Below are positions 35,968 through 44,955 of a stretch of DNA of 64,000 nt, piece by piece. The DNA is taken from assembly GCA_020724365.1 (NCBI GenBank), contig DYHD01000003.1:1-64000 (forward strand), in the 5' to 3' direction. A program made the translations under genes and the position numbers. The number at the start of each line of letters is the position of its first letter. Position 1 is the stretch's first letter. This DNA comes from Thermodesulfovibrio yellowstonii (GTDB lineage Bacteria; Nitrospirota; Thermodesulfovibrionia; Thermodesulfovibrionales; Dissulfurispiraceae). A model generated the notes under the pieces. The model was given only the letters and a program-made list of their open reading frames with translations. It was not told the DNA's origin and did no database searches.

Positions 35968-36783
35968 ATGTCCGTAAGCATCGTAATACCAGTTTTTAAC
36001 CAGCTCCATTTCACAAAAATCTGTTTAGAAAGCCTTCTTCCATCTCTTTCGCAAGATTGCGAGATTATCATTATTGATAACGGTTCATCAGATGGCACTG
36101 ATGAATATTTATCAAAATATTCAAATATAAAAGTCATTACTAATGAACAAAATCGTGGATGTGCGTTTGCATGGAATCAAGGAGTAAAGGATTCTATTGC
36201 TCCATGGGTTGCCATTTTGAATAATGATTTAATCCTATCACCAAATTGGCTTGATGGTCTCCTCAGTTTTGCAGAAAAAAAAGGTGTAGATATTATAAGC
36301 CCAGCCTTTAGAGAAGGAGAATATGATTACAATATCGCAGAGCATTCCAGAAACTTTGTAAAACTAATGCATAATGTTGCTCGCATAGGAGTGGCTCAAG
36401 GCATATGCTTTATGGTTAGAAGGGAAGTATTTGAACGAGTGGGGCTGTTTGATGAGAATTTCAGAATCGGTCAATTTGAAGACAATGATTTCTTTAGAAG
36501 AGCAAAACTTGCTGGGTTTATTCTTGGCACAACTGGACTATCCTTCGTTCATCATTTCGGCTCAGTTACGCAGAAAATGATATGCAAAGAATGCCATGAT
36601 AATACTTATGAGATGGAAAATCGTATTTACTTCCGTAAGAAGTGGCAACTGAATTGGTTTAAGAGATTTGCCGAAAGGAGATATTTTAAATTAAGAGAGA
36701 GACTCTGGAGTTTATCAGAGAGAATCCGCTATGGTCATACTTTGGTCGAGAAAAATATAGATGGAAAGATAAGGTATTTTTGA
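35968..36783 (+). CDS. Family 2 glycosyltransferase
   Basis: A 271-aa GT2 enzyme. SIVIPVFNQLHFTKICLESL opens the GT-A fold, IIIDNGSSDGTDEYL gives the nucleotide-binding loop, and LNNDLILSPNW carries the metal-binding DxD-like motif (NND). Such proteins add sugars to LPS core, O-antigen or cell-surface glycans. The acceptor and sugar are not known. It lies at the start of an LPS/O-antigen region. Confidence 0.85.
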   Translation: MSVSIVIPVFNQLHFTKICLESLLPSLSQDCEIIIIDNGSSDGTDEYLSKYSNIKVITNEQNRGCAFAWNQGVKDSIAPWVAILNNDLILSPNWLDGLLSFAEKKGVDIISPAFREGEYDYNIAEHSRNFVKLMHNVARIGVAQGICFMVRREVFERVGLFDENFRIGQFEDNDFFRRAKLAGFILGTTGLSFVHHFGSVTQKMICKECHDNTYEMENRIYFRKKWQLNWFKRFAERRYFKLRERLWSLSERIRYGHTLVEKNIDGKIRYF

Positions 36784-36820
36784 GAAAATATATTTGGTTA
36801 AATTTTTATAATATGTAACC

Positions 36821-36979
36821 TTATGTATGGATAATCAAGAACGAGCCTTTCAACTCTACATCTATAGCCTTCCCCGCCAATAAAATGCCATCATCTTCAA
36901 TAACACATTTGTTTGTTTTTACACAACCTAAACATGCCAAGCATGGAGCAACCGAGTAATCAGTAAGTTTTATAAAAGT
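36821..36979 (-). pseudogene. possible gene remnant with a CxxCxxCx5C motif
   Basis: On the minus strand a 52-codon frame lies between two stops and reads, in part, YSVAPCLACLGCVKTNKCVI, then EDDGILLAG and ELKGSFLIIHT before a stop. The Cys pattern recalls the flavin- or iron-sulfur-binding C-x2-C-x2-C stretch of NADPH-dependent FMN reductases and related proteins. It has no ATG start and is far too short, so it is listed as a likely remnant. Confidence 0.3.
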
Positions 36980-37036
36980 TCAGTAGATTTCAATGCAGGC
37001 TTCAACCCCTGTCTGTATTGCTATTTTTGAAAAGTC

Positions 37037-37996
37037 TTACCGATACACTTGGTCTTGTCCAGTATTTAGCCCGCATCCTTCAGGTCGCCCCGAAAGATGC
37101 CAGCAAAGTATTTTGTAATAAAGACTACTTTTCTCAACAGCTTTTTTGCTGGAAAGCATAGTTGCTGATGCAAGCAAAAGATTTGCGGTCAGGTTGAATA
37201 ACAATTTCACCATAAGACCTATCTTTAAGATTATTAATGTAGTGGTTCCGTAATGCTTTCTAAAAAATATATATCTTGATCTCCAGTATTCTATCCGAGC
37301 TGCAATATGAACCTTTTTAGCGGTTTGACCCTGTAAATGATACAACTTAATATCAGGATGATGAATGACCTTCCAGCCTTTTTTTTTCATCATCATACAC
37401 CAGTCAGTCTCTTCAAAGAAAAAGAAATAGGCTTCATCCATTAATCCAACATCATTTATAGCTTCTCTTCTTACGACCATAAAAGCCCCAATAATGGATT
37501 CGACCTCTATAGGCTTATCGATGCGAAGCTCTTTGCCAATATATTTTTCAGGGAAAAGCTTTCTGAGAAGTGATTTGTTCAATAATTCTGTAGCGAGATT
37601 AGGGATATTTGCTATAGAATTCTGCTTGGAACCATCCTGATTTAAAAGTTGACCACCGCATATGCCTACGGTTGCATTATTATCCATAAACTCTATAGCT
37701 TTCTCTATTGTTCCCTCGCATAAAATAGTGTCGGTGTTCAGTAAAATAGCGTATCTACTATTAATTAGCCTTAATCCTTGATTGCATGCCTTTGCAAAAC
37801 CATGATTATAGCTATTTTCTATAACCTTAATATTAGGGAATAAATGCCTTACAGCCTCAACGCTATTGTCTGAGCTCCCATTGTCAACTACCAATATCTC
37901 AAAAGAAAGGTTTTTGGTAGTTTTATAAATAGAAGCTATGCAGTCAATCAATAAATCTTTTGTATTCCAGTTGATTATTATTATTGAGACATCCAT
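37037..37996 (-). CDS. Family 2 glycosyltransferase, rhamnosyltransferase-like
   Basis: A 319-aa GT2 enzyme: SIIIINWNTKDLLIDCIASI, LVVDNGSSDNSVEAV, LLNTDTILCEG (DxD-type motif, NTD) and the acceptor region SIIGAFMVVRREAINDVGLMDEAYFFFFEETDWC, typical of WbbL/rhamnosyltransferase-like members. A C-terminal hydrophobic stretch suggests membrane association. It is the only gene in this LPS block on the minus strand. Confidence 0.85.
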   Translation of the reverse strand: MDVSIIIINWNTKDLLIDCIASIYKTTKNLSFEILVVDNGSSDNSVEAVRHLFPNIKVIENSYNHGFAKACNQGLRLINSRYAILLNTDTILCEGTIEKAIEFMDNNATVGICGGQLLNQDGSKQNSIANIPNLATELLNKSLLRKLFPEKYIGKELRIDKPIEVESIIGAFMVVRREAINDVGLMDEAYFFFFEETDWCMMMKKKGWKVIHHPDIKLYHLQGQTAKKVHIAARIEYWRSRYIFFRKHYGTTTLIILKIGLMVKLLFNLTANLLLASATMLSSKKAVEKSSLYYKILCWHLSGRPEGCGLNTGQDQVYR

Positions 37997-38082
37997 CTAA
38001 TGTTGAATTAAAAAATATGTATTTTTTGACAAAGAAAAATTATTGTAACATAATACATGGATAAAGATTCCTAACTGAAAAA

Positions 38083-39276
38083 ATGATAAACTCAATCAAT
38101 AGACTACTTGACAATTCCATTTCTATTAAACTGCTTTTTTACAGTCTATGCCTCTTATTCTTTTTATTACCTATAGCCAAATCGCCTCCTCTCATTGCAG
38201 GAGGGCTGGTAATTTTTATTTGGGTTATATCGGGCACCTTCATTAAAGATTATAAAAATTGGCTTACACAAAATTGGTTACCACCTGTTATTTTTTTTAT
38301 ATTTCTGCTATGGGCGGGTTTGCTATGGACTAAAGATATTGATAAGGGGCTGCAATTTGCAGAAAAAAGCTATTACTGGCTTTTTGCCTTTGCTATAGCT
38401 TCCATCCCTTATGCAAAAGCTATATATTTCATATGGGCTTTTATTGCAGGACTGTCTTTCAATGTCATATTAGCATTATTACAATATGCAGGTGTCGCCC
38501 CATATTTCAAGGAAGATTTTGCGACAGGCTTGCTAACTGGCTTTAATCCTTATATCAGCTACTCACTTGTTCTTGTGCTTGGAATGCTTATACTATCTTT
38601 TTGCTTTGGTAAGACAAACTCAAAGTGGTTAAAAATATTGATAATCACATTAATAACAACTTATATCTTCAATCTCTCAATAATTCATGGGAGAAGCGGA
38701 TACATTGCTTTCATTATTTTATGCCCTCTTATTATATATAACCTGACGGGAAGAAAATATCTACTTAAAAGCCTCTTAGCTGCCTTAATCATAATCGGAT
38801 TGTTTCTCTTATCTCCAATGGTTCAACATAGATTAAATCTCATACAACAAGAGATAGCATTATATTACCAGGGTCAGAAATATACATCTGTTGGCTTAAG
38901 ACTTCATATGTGGGATGGTGCTATTAAAATATTCATAGATAATCCCTTCATTGGAGTAGGGACGGGGGGGTTCGAACAAACATTGCAGCAGTATGCTCCA
39001 GACCCTCCGCTGCCCGGGCTTGACCAGCCTCATAATAGTTTTCTTTATATGGCTACAAGTTTTGGGATTCTGGGTATTGTCTCAATACTCTGGCTCTTTG
39101 CTGTCTATCTGAAAAAAGGCTGGAAATATAGGCATAGCATAAGTGGCTACTCAATGCTTATGTTCGGGATTATTATGATAATAGGCAGTATGACTGATAC
39201 CCAGATATTTTCCCGTATCACGGGAATCCTTTTTGCTCTTTTTATGGGAATGAATCTCGAGAACGATGGAAAATAA
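38083..39276 (+). CDS. O-antigen ligase-like membrane protein
   Basis: A 397-aa polytopic protein with about eleven transmembrane segments. A long periplasmic loop after about residue 250 contains RLHMWDGAIKIFIDNPFIGVGTGGFE and DQPHNSFLYMA, the Wzy_C-type signature shared by O-antigen ligases (WaaL) and polymerases. The conserved R and H of the loop are present. Ligase versus polymerase cannot be fixed. It overlaps the next gene by 11 nt. Confidence 0.83.
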   Translation: MINSINRLLDNSISIKLLFYSLCLLFFLLPIAKSPPLIAGGLVIFIWVISGTFIKDYKNWLTQNWLPPVIFFIFLLWAGLLWTKDIDKGLQFAEKSYYWLFAFAIASIPYAKAIYFIWAFIAGLSFNVILALLQYAGVAPYFKEDFATGLLTGFNPYISYSLVLVLGMLILSFCFGKTNSKWLKILIITLITTYIFNLSIIHGRSGYIAFIILCPLIIYNLTGRKYLLKSLLAALIIIGLFLLSPMVQHRLNLIQQEIALYYQGQKYTSVGLRLHMWDGAIKIFIDNPFIGVGTGGFEQTLQQYAPDPPLPGLDQPHNSFLYMATSFGILGIVSILWLFAVYLKKGWKYRHSISGYSMLMFGIIMIIGSMTDTQIFSRITGILFALFMGMNLENDGK

Positions 39277-40024
39277 AGCAAAAATCTCTGTTGCCATCAT
39301 AACGAAAAATGAGGAAAAAAGACTTCCCGATTGCTTAAAAAGTGTAGATTTTGCTGATGAAATAGTAGTTGTAGATTCTGGAAGTTCAGATAATACTCTT
39401 GAAATCGCAAAGGAATTTGGCTGTCAAGTTTTCTCGGAAGAATGGAAAGGGTTTGGAAGGCAAAAAAATAGTGCTATCCAAAAATGCCTCAATGATTGGG
39501 TGATTGTCCTCGATGCTGACGAACGAATTCCTCCTGAAACGAGAGATTCAATATTTACTATTTTGAATAATCCAACATCTACCGCTTATGAATTTAAGAT
39601 GAAGCATTATTTTGGTAATAGATGGGTCAAGCACGGAGGCAACTATCCTGATTGGCACATACGGCTGGTGAACAAAAATTATGGGGAGTTTGTGGGCGAA
39701 ATCCACGAAAAATGGCAAACAAGCGGGACAGTCTCAAAAATAGATGCTTGCATTGAACATTATGGTTTCTCCGACTATGCTGATATGCTCAAGACGATGA
39801 ATGAATACTCAACAATAGCAGCTAAAGAGCTGTTTCATTCAGGCAAAAAAGTAAACATACTTACCCCAGTCTTTCACAGCATAACTATGTTTATTAAGAT
39901 TTTTATCCTAAAAAAGGGTTTTCTGGATGGCTTAGACGGATTGGTCTTATCCATTTTGAAAGCAGGCGGATCGTTTTTTAAATATGCAAAACTCATCGAG
40001 CTTCAGAAGGAAAAAGAATCTTAA
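39266..40024 (+). CDS. LPS-core-type family 2 glycosyltransferase (WaaE/KdtX-like)
   Basis: A 252-aa GT2 enzyme beginning KISVAIITKNEEKRLPDCLKS, with FADEIVVVDSGSSDNTLEIA and VIVLDADERIPPE (DxD), followed by the KHGGNYPDWHIRLVNK stretch common to LPS core beta-1,4-glucosyltransferases of the WaaE/KdtX group. The product is probably an LPS core sugar. It overlaps both neighbours, so the three genes are co-transcribed. Confidence 0.87.
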   Translation: MENKAKISVAIITKNEEKRLPDCLKSVDFADEIVVVDSGSSDNTLEIAKEFGCQVFSEEWKGFGRQKNSAIQKCLNDWVIVLDADERIPPETRDSIFTILNNPTSTAYEFKMKHYFGNRWVKHGGNYPDWHIRLVNKNYGEFVGEIHEKWQTSGTVSKIDACIEHYGFSDYADMLKTMNEYSTIAAKELFHSGKKVNILTPVFHSITMFIKIFILKKGFLDGLDGLVLSILKAGGSFFKYAKLIELQKEKES

Positions 40025-40743
40025 TGCTTCTGATTCTGATGTACCATCGTATTAATAATCCAGAGCTATTTTGCTCTTTTATTGAAAATATCTCGCAAAA
40101 CCATCCAGTTGTCTTGCCCGGAGATGCGTTGCAAAAGGGCGAATTATCTATTTGCCTCACCTTTGATGACGGCTATTTTGATTTCTATCATTATGTCTTC
40201 CCCTTTTTACTGCAAAAAAATATAAAAGCTGTTTTAGGTGTGCCAGTTAAATTTATCATGGAAAAAACAATAGTAAACAAAGATGCACGACTGAATGTTC
40301 CCTATGATGAAGCTATGAGAGGTGATGTTTATAAACAAAAAGCCCCTTTTTGCACATGGCACGAAATCAAAGAAATGGCAGAGAGCGGCTTTGTAAAATT
40401 AGCATCGCACTCAAAAAATCATGTAAATTTAGCTCAAGGCGATTATGATTTAGATGATGAAATCATAGGCTCAAAGAAGGCAATTGAAAAAATTATCTCT
40501 CATGAAGTAGATACTTTTATATATCCTTATGGGAAGGTTGATAATAAAGTTCATTCTTTTGCAACTCAGCATTACAAATATCTCATGAGGATAGGTTCAG
40601 CCTTGAATAGGGACTGGCATAACTCAAACAATATGCTTTATAGAGTCAACGGGGATGAATTCCTGCATATGAAGCATTTTAATAAAATCCATCTTTTTAA
40701 ATACTATCTAAAATATCTTTCAAATATAATTCGGAAGAAATAA
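40024..40743 (+). CDS. Polysaccharide deacetylase (NodB-like)
   Basis: A 239-aa carbohydrate esterase family 4-like protein. LTFDDGYFDF supplies the catalytic and metal Asp pair, and LASHSKNHVN the metal-binding H-x3-H. DTFIYPYGK matches the C-terminal motif. There is no signal peptide, so it may act on a lipid-linked or sugar-nucleotide substrate in the cytoplasm. The start overlaps the preceding stop by one base (TAATG). Confidence 0.85.
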   Translation: MLLILMYHRINNPELFCSFIENISQNHPVVLPGDALQKGELSICLTFDDGYFDFYHYVFPFLLQKNIKAVLGVPVKFIMEKTIVNKDARLNVPYDEAMRGDVYKQKAPFCTWHEIKEMAESGFVKLASHSKNHVNLAQGDYDLDDEIIGSKKAIEKIISHEVDTFIYPYGKVDNKVHSFATQHYKYLMRIGSALNRDWHNSNNMLYRVNGDEFLHMKHFNKIHLFKYYLKYLSNIIRKK

Positions 40744-40810
40744 AATTTTTTGAATCTTCAATTTTTATTAATGATTGATACTGCAAATCCAAACCTGCTA
40801 TAGAAAAGAT

Positions 40811-40918
40811 ATTCAAAATTTAAAATTCAATATTCAAAATATCAGTTGTTTGGTAGCCGCAGGCTTTAGCCTCTGAATTCTAAAGGCAAAATTCAAAACT
40901 CAAAATTCAATATTCAAC
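40811..40918. repeat. heptamer repeat blocks (ATTCAAA)
   Basis: Two short arrays with a 7-bp period: ATTCAAA-ATTTAAA-ATTCAAT-ATTCAAA (40811-40838) and ATTCAAA-ACTCAAA-ATTCAAT-ATTCAAC (40891-40918). They lie in the 372-base gap before flagellin, which otherwise holds the flagellin promoter and leader. Related arrays occur at 44294, 52323 and 62905. Confidence 0.65.
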
Positions 40919-40954
40919 AAAAACCCCACCAAAAGCCTTGATAATTCTAAATAT

Positions 40955-40982
40955 TAAAGATTTTTTTAAAAAATTCCGATAA
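40955..40982 (+). promoter_or_regulatory. sigma-28-type flagellin promoter
   Basis: TAAAGATT (40955-40962) and TCCGATAA (40975-40982) match the sigma-28/FliA elements TAAAGTTT and GCCGATAA at most positions, with a 12-bp spacer (11 is usual). It lies about 135 nt before the flagellin start, leaving a long untranslated leader. Confidence 0.7.
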
Positions 40983-40996
40983 TAAATTAAAAGGAC

Positions 40997-41107
40997 TAAG
41001 GCAAGTGGTGAAAAAAAGGAGGTGAGGTATAAAAAGTAATCACCCAATGCCTTAACTTAAAGATGACGGCAGGAAGCCGTCAAATAAAAAAATTAATTTC
41101 ACGGAGG
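40997..41107 (+). promoter_or_regulatory. structured flagellin 5' leader with a CsrA-site-like hairpin
   Basis: The leader holds a long stem, TAAGGCA (40997-41003) with TGCCTTA (41048-41054), extended inward by GGTGA/TCACC. It then has a short perfect hairpin GACGGC-AGGAA-GCCGTC (41065-41081) with GGA in its loop. The ribosome-binding site GGAGG is at 41103-41107. A GGA-loop hairpin plus a second GGA at the Shine-Dalgarno sequence is the arrangement CsrA uses to repress hag in Bacillus; here it is inferred. No csrA or fliW lies in the window. Confidence 0.5.
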
Positions 41108-41115
41108 AAATTAAG

Positions 41116-42558
41116 ATGCCGCTTTCAATCAACACAAATATTTTTGCTCTGAACGCTCAGAGAAACCTTAACAAGGCACAGGCGCCTCTTACCACTGCGA
41201 TGCAGAGGCTGTCTTCTACATTAAGAATCAACTCGGCAAAGGACGACGCCGCAGGACTCGCTATCGCTACGAGGATGACCCGCCAGATAAACGGCCTTTC
41301 CGTTGCAATGAGAAACGCTAATGATGGTCTTTCGATAGCGCAATCCGCCGAAGGTGCAATGGATGAGATGGTTTTTGCACTTCAGAGGATGAATGAGCTT
41401 GCCGAACAGGCAGCAAGCTACAATACATCCCTTGACAGAGACTCAATGAACAAAGAAGTTAACCAGCTGATCGAGGAGTTAGGTAGAATAGTAAATCAGA
41501 CCCGTTATAATGGCGAAAAACTGCTTGCGGGCGGTTTTAATGCTGATATTCAGGTAGGAGTAGAGGTAAATGAGACGATAAATATTAATATAACAAACCT
41601 CGCACCAACAAGAATAGGTATGGCTTCATCATACAGCACCGTCAGCGGTCTTAATAATACGGATTTTGCAGCAAGGGCAAGGCTTACATATACATCTGCA
41701 TTGGCTGCAACTGACACAATCAACAATATACAAGTTGGGACAGCCGTTAGCGCTAATTCTAACTCAATCAATAAAATAAATGCCATTAACCAGAAAACGG
41801 GTTCCCATGGAGTCACAGCTTTAAGTTTTGGTAATTATCAGGTAGGCGCTAATAATGCTGCGGATGGAGCTTTTGCCGGGGGCGACATTGTCATTAACGG
41901 TGTTTCAATCGCAGGGGGTACTACAGTTGCCAATTTGGTAGATAATATCAATGCAAAAACCGGTGAACACGGAGTTACAGCAGTTGGAGCAGCATTAGGA
42001 ACATTGGTTCTTTATAGCGGTACTGCAACTGCCAAAACGAGCAATGCTATAACTCTAAAGGTTAGTGGGGCAGGTAATACTGTATCTGGTTTTACTACAG
42101 GGACTCACTCTGTTGCAGCCGGTGAAAACGGTCTGATAGTCCTTAATCAGAAGTATAACAATACAACCGTCAATTTCAGTGGAGCGGGTGTAGGAGATGC
42201 TATTGTCGGCGTGAACGGGACTTCAACTACGCTTGTTAATTCATCCGTTAACGAACAGGTTATCACATCTGCTTCAGCAGCCAATCTTGCAATTCTCACA
42301 TTTAAAGAGGCAATGGAGACCTTTAACGCTGAAAAGTCAATACTTGGCGCCAAATTGAATAGGCTTGAATCAACCATCAGAAACCTCGATAATGTCCGTG
42401 AGAATATCTCTTCTGCTAAATCGAGGATTATGGATGCGGACTTTGCAGTTGAGACATCAAACATGACTAAGGCATTGATTATGCAGCAGGCAGGCATCTC
42501 CGTGCTTGCACAGGCTAATACGCTGCCTCAGAATGTCCTTGCATTACTGCAGAGATAA
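41116..42558 (+). CDS. fliC: Flagellin
   Basis: A 480-aa filament protein. The conserved D0/D1 N-terminus (SINTNIFALNAQRNL, RINSAKDDAAGLAIATRM) and C-terminus (SRIMDADFAVETSNMTKALIMQQA, VLALLQR) flank a variable centre. The centre has two related blocks, INAINQKTGSHGVTAL and VDNINAKTGEHGVTAV, of the flagellin-IN hook type. Base composition appears more GC-rich than in nearby genes. It has a strong GGAGG and is preceded by a sigma-28-type promoter. Confidence 0.96.
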   Translation: MPLSINTNIFALNAQRNLNKAQAPLTTAMQRLSSTLRINSAKDDAAGLAIATRMTRQINGLSVAMRNANDGLSIAQSAEGAMDEMVFALQRMNELAEQAASYNTSLDRDSMNKEVNQLIEELGRIVNQTRYNGEKLLAGGFNADIQVGVEVNETININITNLAPTRIGMASSYSTVSGLNNTDFAARARLTYTSALAATDTINNIQVGTAVSANSNSINKINAINQKTGSHGVTALSFGNYQVGANNAADGAFAGGDIVINGVSIAGGTTVANLVDNINAKTGEHGVTAVGAALGTLVLYSGTATAKTSNAITLKVSGAGNTVSGFTTGTHSVAAGENGLIVLNQKYNNTTVNFSGAGVGDAIVGVNGTSTTLVNSSVNEQVITSASAANLAILTFKEAMETFNAEKSILGAKLNRLESTIRNLDNVRENISSAKSRIMDADFAVETSNMTKALIMQQAGISVLAQANTLPQNVLALLQR

Positions 42559-42581
42559 AGTGCCGGAGATAAATATGGAGG

Positions 42582-42605
42582 ATGGGGAGGCTCTAACCTC
42601 CCCAT
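42582..42605 (+). terminator. hairpin after flagellin
   Basis: A perfect 9-bp stem ATGGGGAGG-CTCTAA-CCTCCCCAT begins 23 nt after the flagellin stop. No T-run follows, so it may act as an RNA-stabilising or attenuating structure rather than a full terminator. The flaG start lies 9 nt beyond it. Confidence 0.55.
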
Positions 42606-42614
42606 TAGATAACC

Positions 42615-42965
42615 ATGATAATGGGGGTTAACAACATAGGGCAGTTTTTCAAGAATCCGAACTCGGACAATATTCGCAAGGCAGAGGGTGCGAAGAGGCA
42701 GCAGGACGGTTCAGGTGCGGCAGAGCGTGTTAATGTAAAAAATAATCAGGAAGCTCAGGGCGGGGAAGTCAGGGAATCCTCAATGCTTGAGGTTAAAAAT
42801 GCCCAGACAAAGGCATTCTTCGCCGTCACCGAGAACAAAGACGTAGTAATCAGAATAGTTGACTCCGAGGGGAATCTCATCAGGCAGATACCTCCGGAGG
42901 AGTTTTTGAAAACAGCAGAGTTTCTGCAAAGCAGCAATAAGAATATCTTCAGCGTGGAGGTCTAA
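42615..42965 (+). CDS. flaG: FlaG family protein
   Basis: A 116-aa protein. The C-terminal half carries the FlaG pattern: AFFAVTENKDVVIRIVDSEGNLIRQIPPEEFLK. FlaG proteins affect filament length in several bacteria. The N-terminal half is charged and low in complexity. The frame starts ATGATAATG, and either ATG could be used. The next gene begins immediately after its stop. Confidence 0.82.
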   Translation: MIMGVNNIGQFFKNPNSDNIRKAEGAKRQQDGSGAAERVNVKNNQEAQGGEVRESSMLEVKNAQTKAFFAVTENKDVVIRIVDSEGNLIRQIPPEEFLKTAEFLQSSNKNIFSVEV

Positions 42966-44288
42966 ATGGCTGAGAATCCAGTATCAGGACTTTTTTCTGG
43001 CATAGACACAGCAAGTATTGTCTCCAAGCTCATGGCGGTTGAGAAAAAGCCGCTTTATGTTCTTCAGAGGAAAAAGGCTGTCTATGATAAACAGATTAGC
43101 AGCTATGGGGACCTCCTTTCGAAATTATCAGCGCTAAAAGATTCTCTTTCTTTTTTCAAGACCAATACGGGCATCCCGTTTTCTGCTACATCCTCGAATG
43201 TCTCGATGCTGTCTGTAAGCGCCTCGGCAGATGCCTCGGCAGGGGTCTATGAGATTGAGATTAAACAATTGGCTAAGGCTCATAGGGTCATTTCAAATTC
43301 GGGTGTAGCTTCTGAATCAGCATCAATTGTATCCGGAGTAGATAAGTTTTTTAAGTTTAAGCTGGGAGAAAGCGGAGAAGTCCAAGAGATAGCCCTCACT
43401 GACGGGATGACCCTACTGGAGCTCAAAAATGCTATAAACAGTAAAAATGCAGGGGTTACAGCATCTATCATAAATACTGGCACAGGAGAAAGCCCATATA
43501 AATTGGTAATTTCATCTAATACGACAGGCGCTTCAAAGAATATTATTATTACACAAGACGATACTATTTTTGCCAACTTATACTCCGATGTCCAACAGGC
43601 TCAGAACGCAATATTCAAGGTAAACGGCGTAGAGATGCAGAGAAGCTCAAATACGGTATCAGATGCGATAATGGGCGTTACGCTAACTTTGCACAAGGCA
43701 GATGCTAATTATGGGACGCTAAATGCTGTTCCAATTAATGTAACGATATCAAAGGATACCGCTGTAATAAAAAATAAGTTTAATATTTTTGTAGCTCAAT
43801 ATAATGGATTCGTATCAGCAGCAAAAGCTCTTTCAGCAAAAGGGCAGTCCCTTGCGACCGACACATCGGTAGATAGCATTATCAATACCTTAAGAGGGGT
43901 TACAACCAATAGATATAATAATAAGATGCTTGTGAATTTCGGGCTGACTCATGATAAAACTGGCATTCTTCAGATGAACGATTCAATATTTGCTTCAGAA
44001 CTCGATAAAAATCCAGAAGATGTACTTAAAGCACTAACAGCGATGTCAGAGTCTTTTGATATGGCTCTGAATAACATAATAAATAACTTCATACCCTCAA
44101 AGAGGGATGGGTTAAGAAATAATATAAAGATGATAGAGAAATCAATATCATCTATTGACATTAGGCTTACGAAGAAGGAAGAAAGCCTGACGAAGAAGTT
44201 TGCTCAGCTTGAACAGACGATTAGTTCTTTGCAGTCGAGGGGCGATTATCTGATTCAGCAGTTGTCGAAAATGTCGAATAATAAGTAG
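42966..44288 (+). CDS. fliD: Flagellar filament cap protein FliD
   Basis: A 440-aa hook-associated protein 2. The N-terminus SGLFSGIDTASIVSKLMAVEKKPLYVL is typical, the centre carries flagellin-IN-like segments (LKNAINSKNAGVTASI), and the C-terminal coiled coil (SIDIRLTKKEESLTKKFAQLEQTISSLQSR) matches the FliD end. It forms the pentameric cap that directs flagellin polymerisation. The start abuts the flaG stop. Confidence 0.93.
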   Translation: MAENPVSGLFSGIDTASIVSKLMAVEKKPLYVLQRKKAVYDKQISSYGDLLSKLSALKDSLSFFKTNTGIPFSATSSNVSMLSVSASADASAGVYEIEIKQLAKAHRVISNSGVASESASIVSGVDKFFKFKLGESGEVQEIALTDGMTLLELKNAINSKNAGVTASIINTGTGESPYKLVISSNTTGASKNIIITQDDTIFANLYSDVQQAQNAIFKVNGVEMQRSSNTVSDAIMGVTLTLHKADANYGTLNAVPINVTISKDTAVIKNKFNIFVAQYNGFVSAAKALSAKGQSLATDTSVDSIINTLRGVTTNRYNNKMLVNFGLTHDKTGILQMNDSIFASELDKNPEDVLKALTAMSESFDMALNNIINNFIPSKRDGLRNNIKMIEKSISSIDIRLTKKEESLTKKFAQLEQTISSLQSRGDYLIQQLSKMSNNK

Positions 44289-44293
44289 GGGCG

Positions 44294-44349
44294 ATTCAAG
44301 ATTCAAGGCTCAAGGTTCAAGGTTCAAGGTTCAAGGTTCAAGATTCAAA
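44294..44349. repeat. heptamer array (ATTCAAG)8
   Basis: Eight contiguous 7-bp units, ATTCAAG, ATTCAAG, GCTCAAG, four GTTCAAG, and ATTCAAA, fill most of the gap between fliD and fliS. The unit is the complement of the CTTGAAT units at 52323-52406. Confidence 0.75.
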
Positions 44350-44391
44350 AACCTAAAACCTGACATTTACACTGATACTAAAGGAGCGAAA

Positions 44392-44760
44392 ATGACTTAC
44401 GCATATGCACAAAATGCTTATACGAAGACAAAGGTGAATACATCAGCAACGCCGCTTGATTTAGTTATCATGCTGTATGACGGGGCTATAGAATACCTCC
44501 AGAAAGCGGTTTATTATATAAATGACGGCAATATTCAAAGAAAAATTGAATATCTCTCAAGGGCAAGGGCTATTATTGAGGAGCTTTTGTCATCTCTAAA
44601 TACTGAGATAGGGGGAGATGTTGCTGATAACTTGCAATCTCTCTATCTATACATGCTCATAGAGCTTACAAAGGCTAACGCAGAAAATAATATAGCAAAG
44701 ATTGAGGAAGTTGAAAAGCTTTTGATAGAATTAAGGTCGGCATGGAGGGCTATCAGATGA
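44392..44760 (+). CDS. fliS: Flagellar export chaperone FliS
   Basis: A 122-aa helical chaperone that holds flagellin before export. AYAQNAYTKTKVNTSATPLDLVIMLYDGAIEYLQKA is the FliS start, with LNTEIGGDVADNLQSLYLYM in the middle. The length is normal. It ends in an overlap (ATGA) with the next small gene. Confidence 0.93.
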   Translation: MTYAYAQNAYTKTKVNTSATPLDLVIMLYDGAIEYLQKAVYYINDGNIQRKIEYLSRARAIIEELLSSLNTEIGGDVADNLQSLYLYMLIELTKANAENNIAKIEEVEKLLIELRSAWRAIR

Positions 44761-44954
44761 CGATATTCCCCTTTCAAGTAAGCGAAGCAAATCAGATATA
44801 TACTCGACTGGCAAAGCTTAAAACATCAACGATACTTGAAAAGGAGTCGAATGAACCCCAGGATATTGTCAATATCTCTGCAGAAGCTAAAAAGAGACAG
44901 GTTTTAGAGCAGGCAAGAAAGGAAGCTCTCGAAAGGATAAGACAGGCAAGATAG
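44757..44954 (+). CDS. Small flagellar-operon protein, function unknown
   Basis: A 65-aa protein when started at ATG 44757, which overlaps the fliS stop; the frame is open 15 nt further upstream. The C-terminal half, VNISAEAKKRQVLEQARKEALERIRQAR, is a charged helix. The DIVNIS-type segment resembles the short motif seen near the C-terminus of FlgM-like or flagellar accessory proteins, but not enough to name it. Its position in the operon suggests a flagellar role. Confidence 0.6.
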   Translation: MTIFPFQVSEANQIYTRLAKLKTSTILEKESNEPQDIVNISAEAKKRQVLEQARKEALERIRQAR

Positions 44955-44955
44955 C

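Noticed and set aside
41020-41037. A five-codon leader frame in the flagellin 5' region (GTG AGG TAT AAA AAG TAA)
   Set aside because: The GTG overlaps the GGAGG-like sequence, so there is no proper spacing; structure is the better explanation for this stretch.
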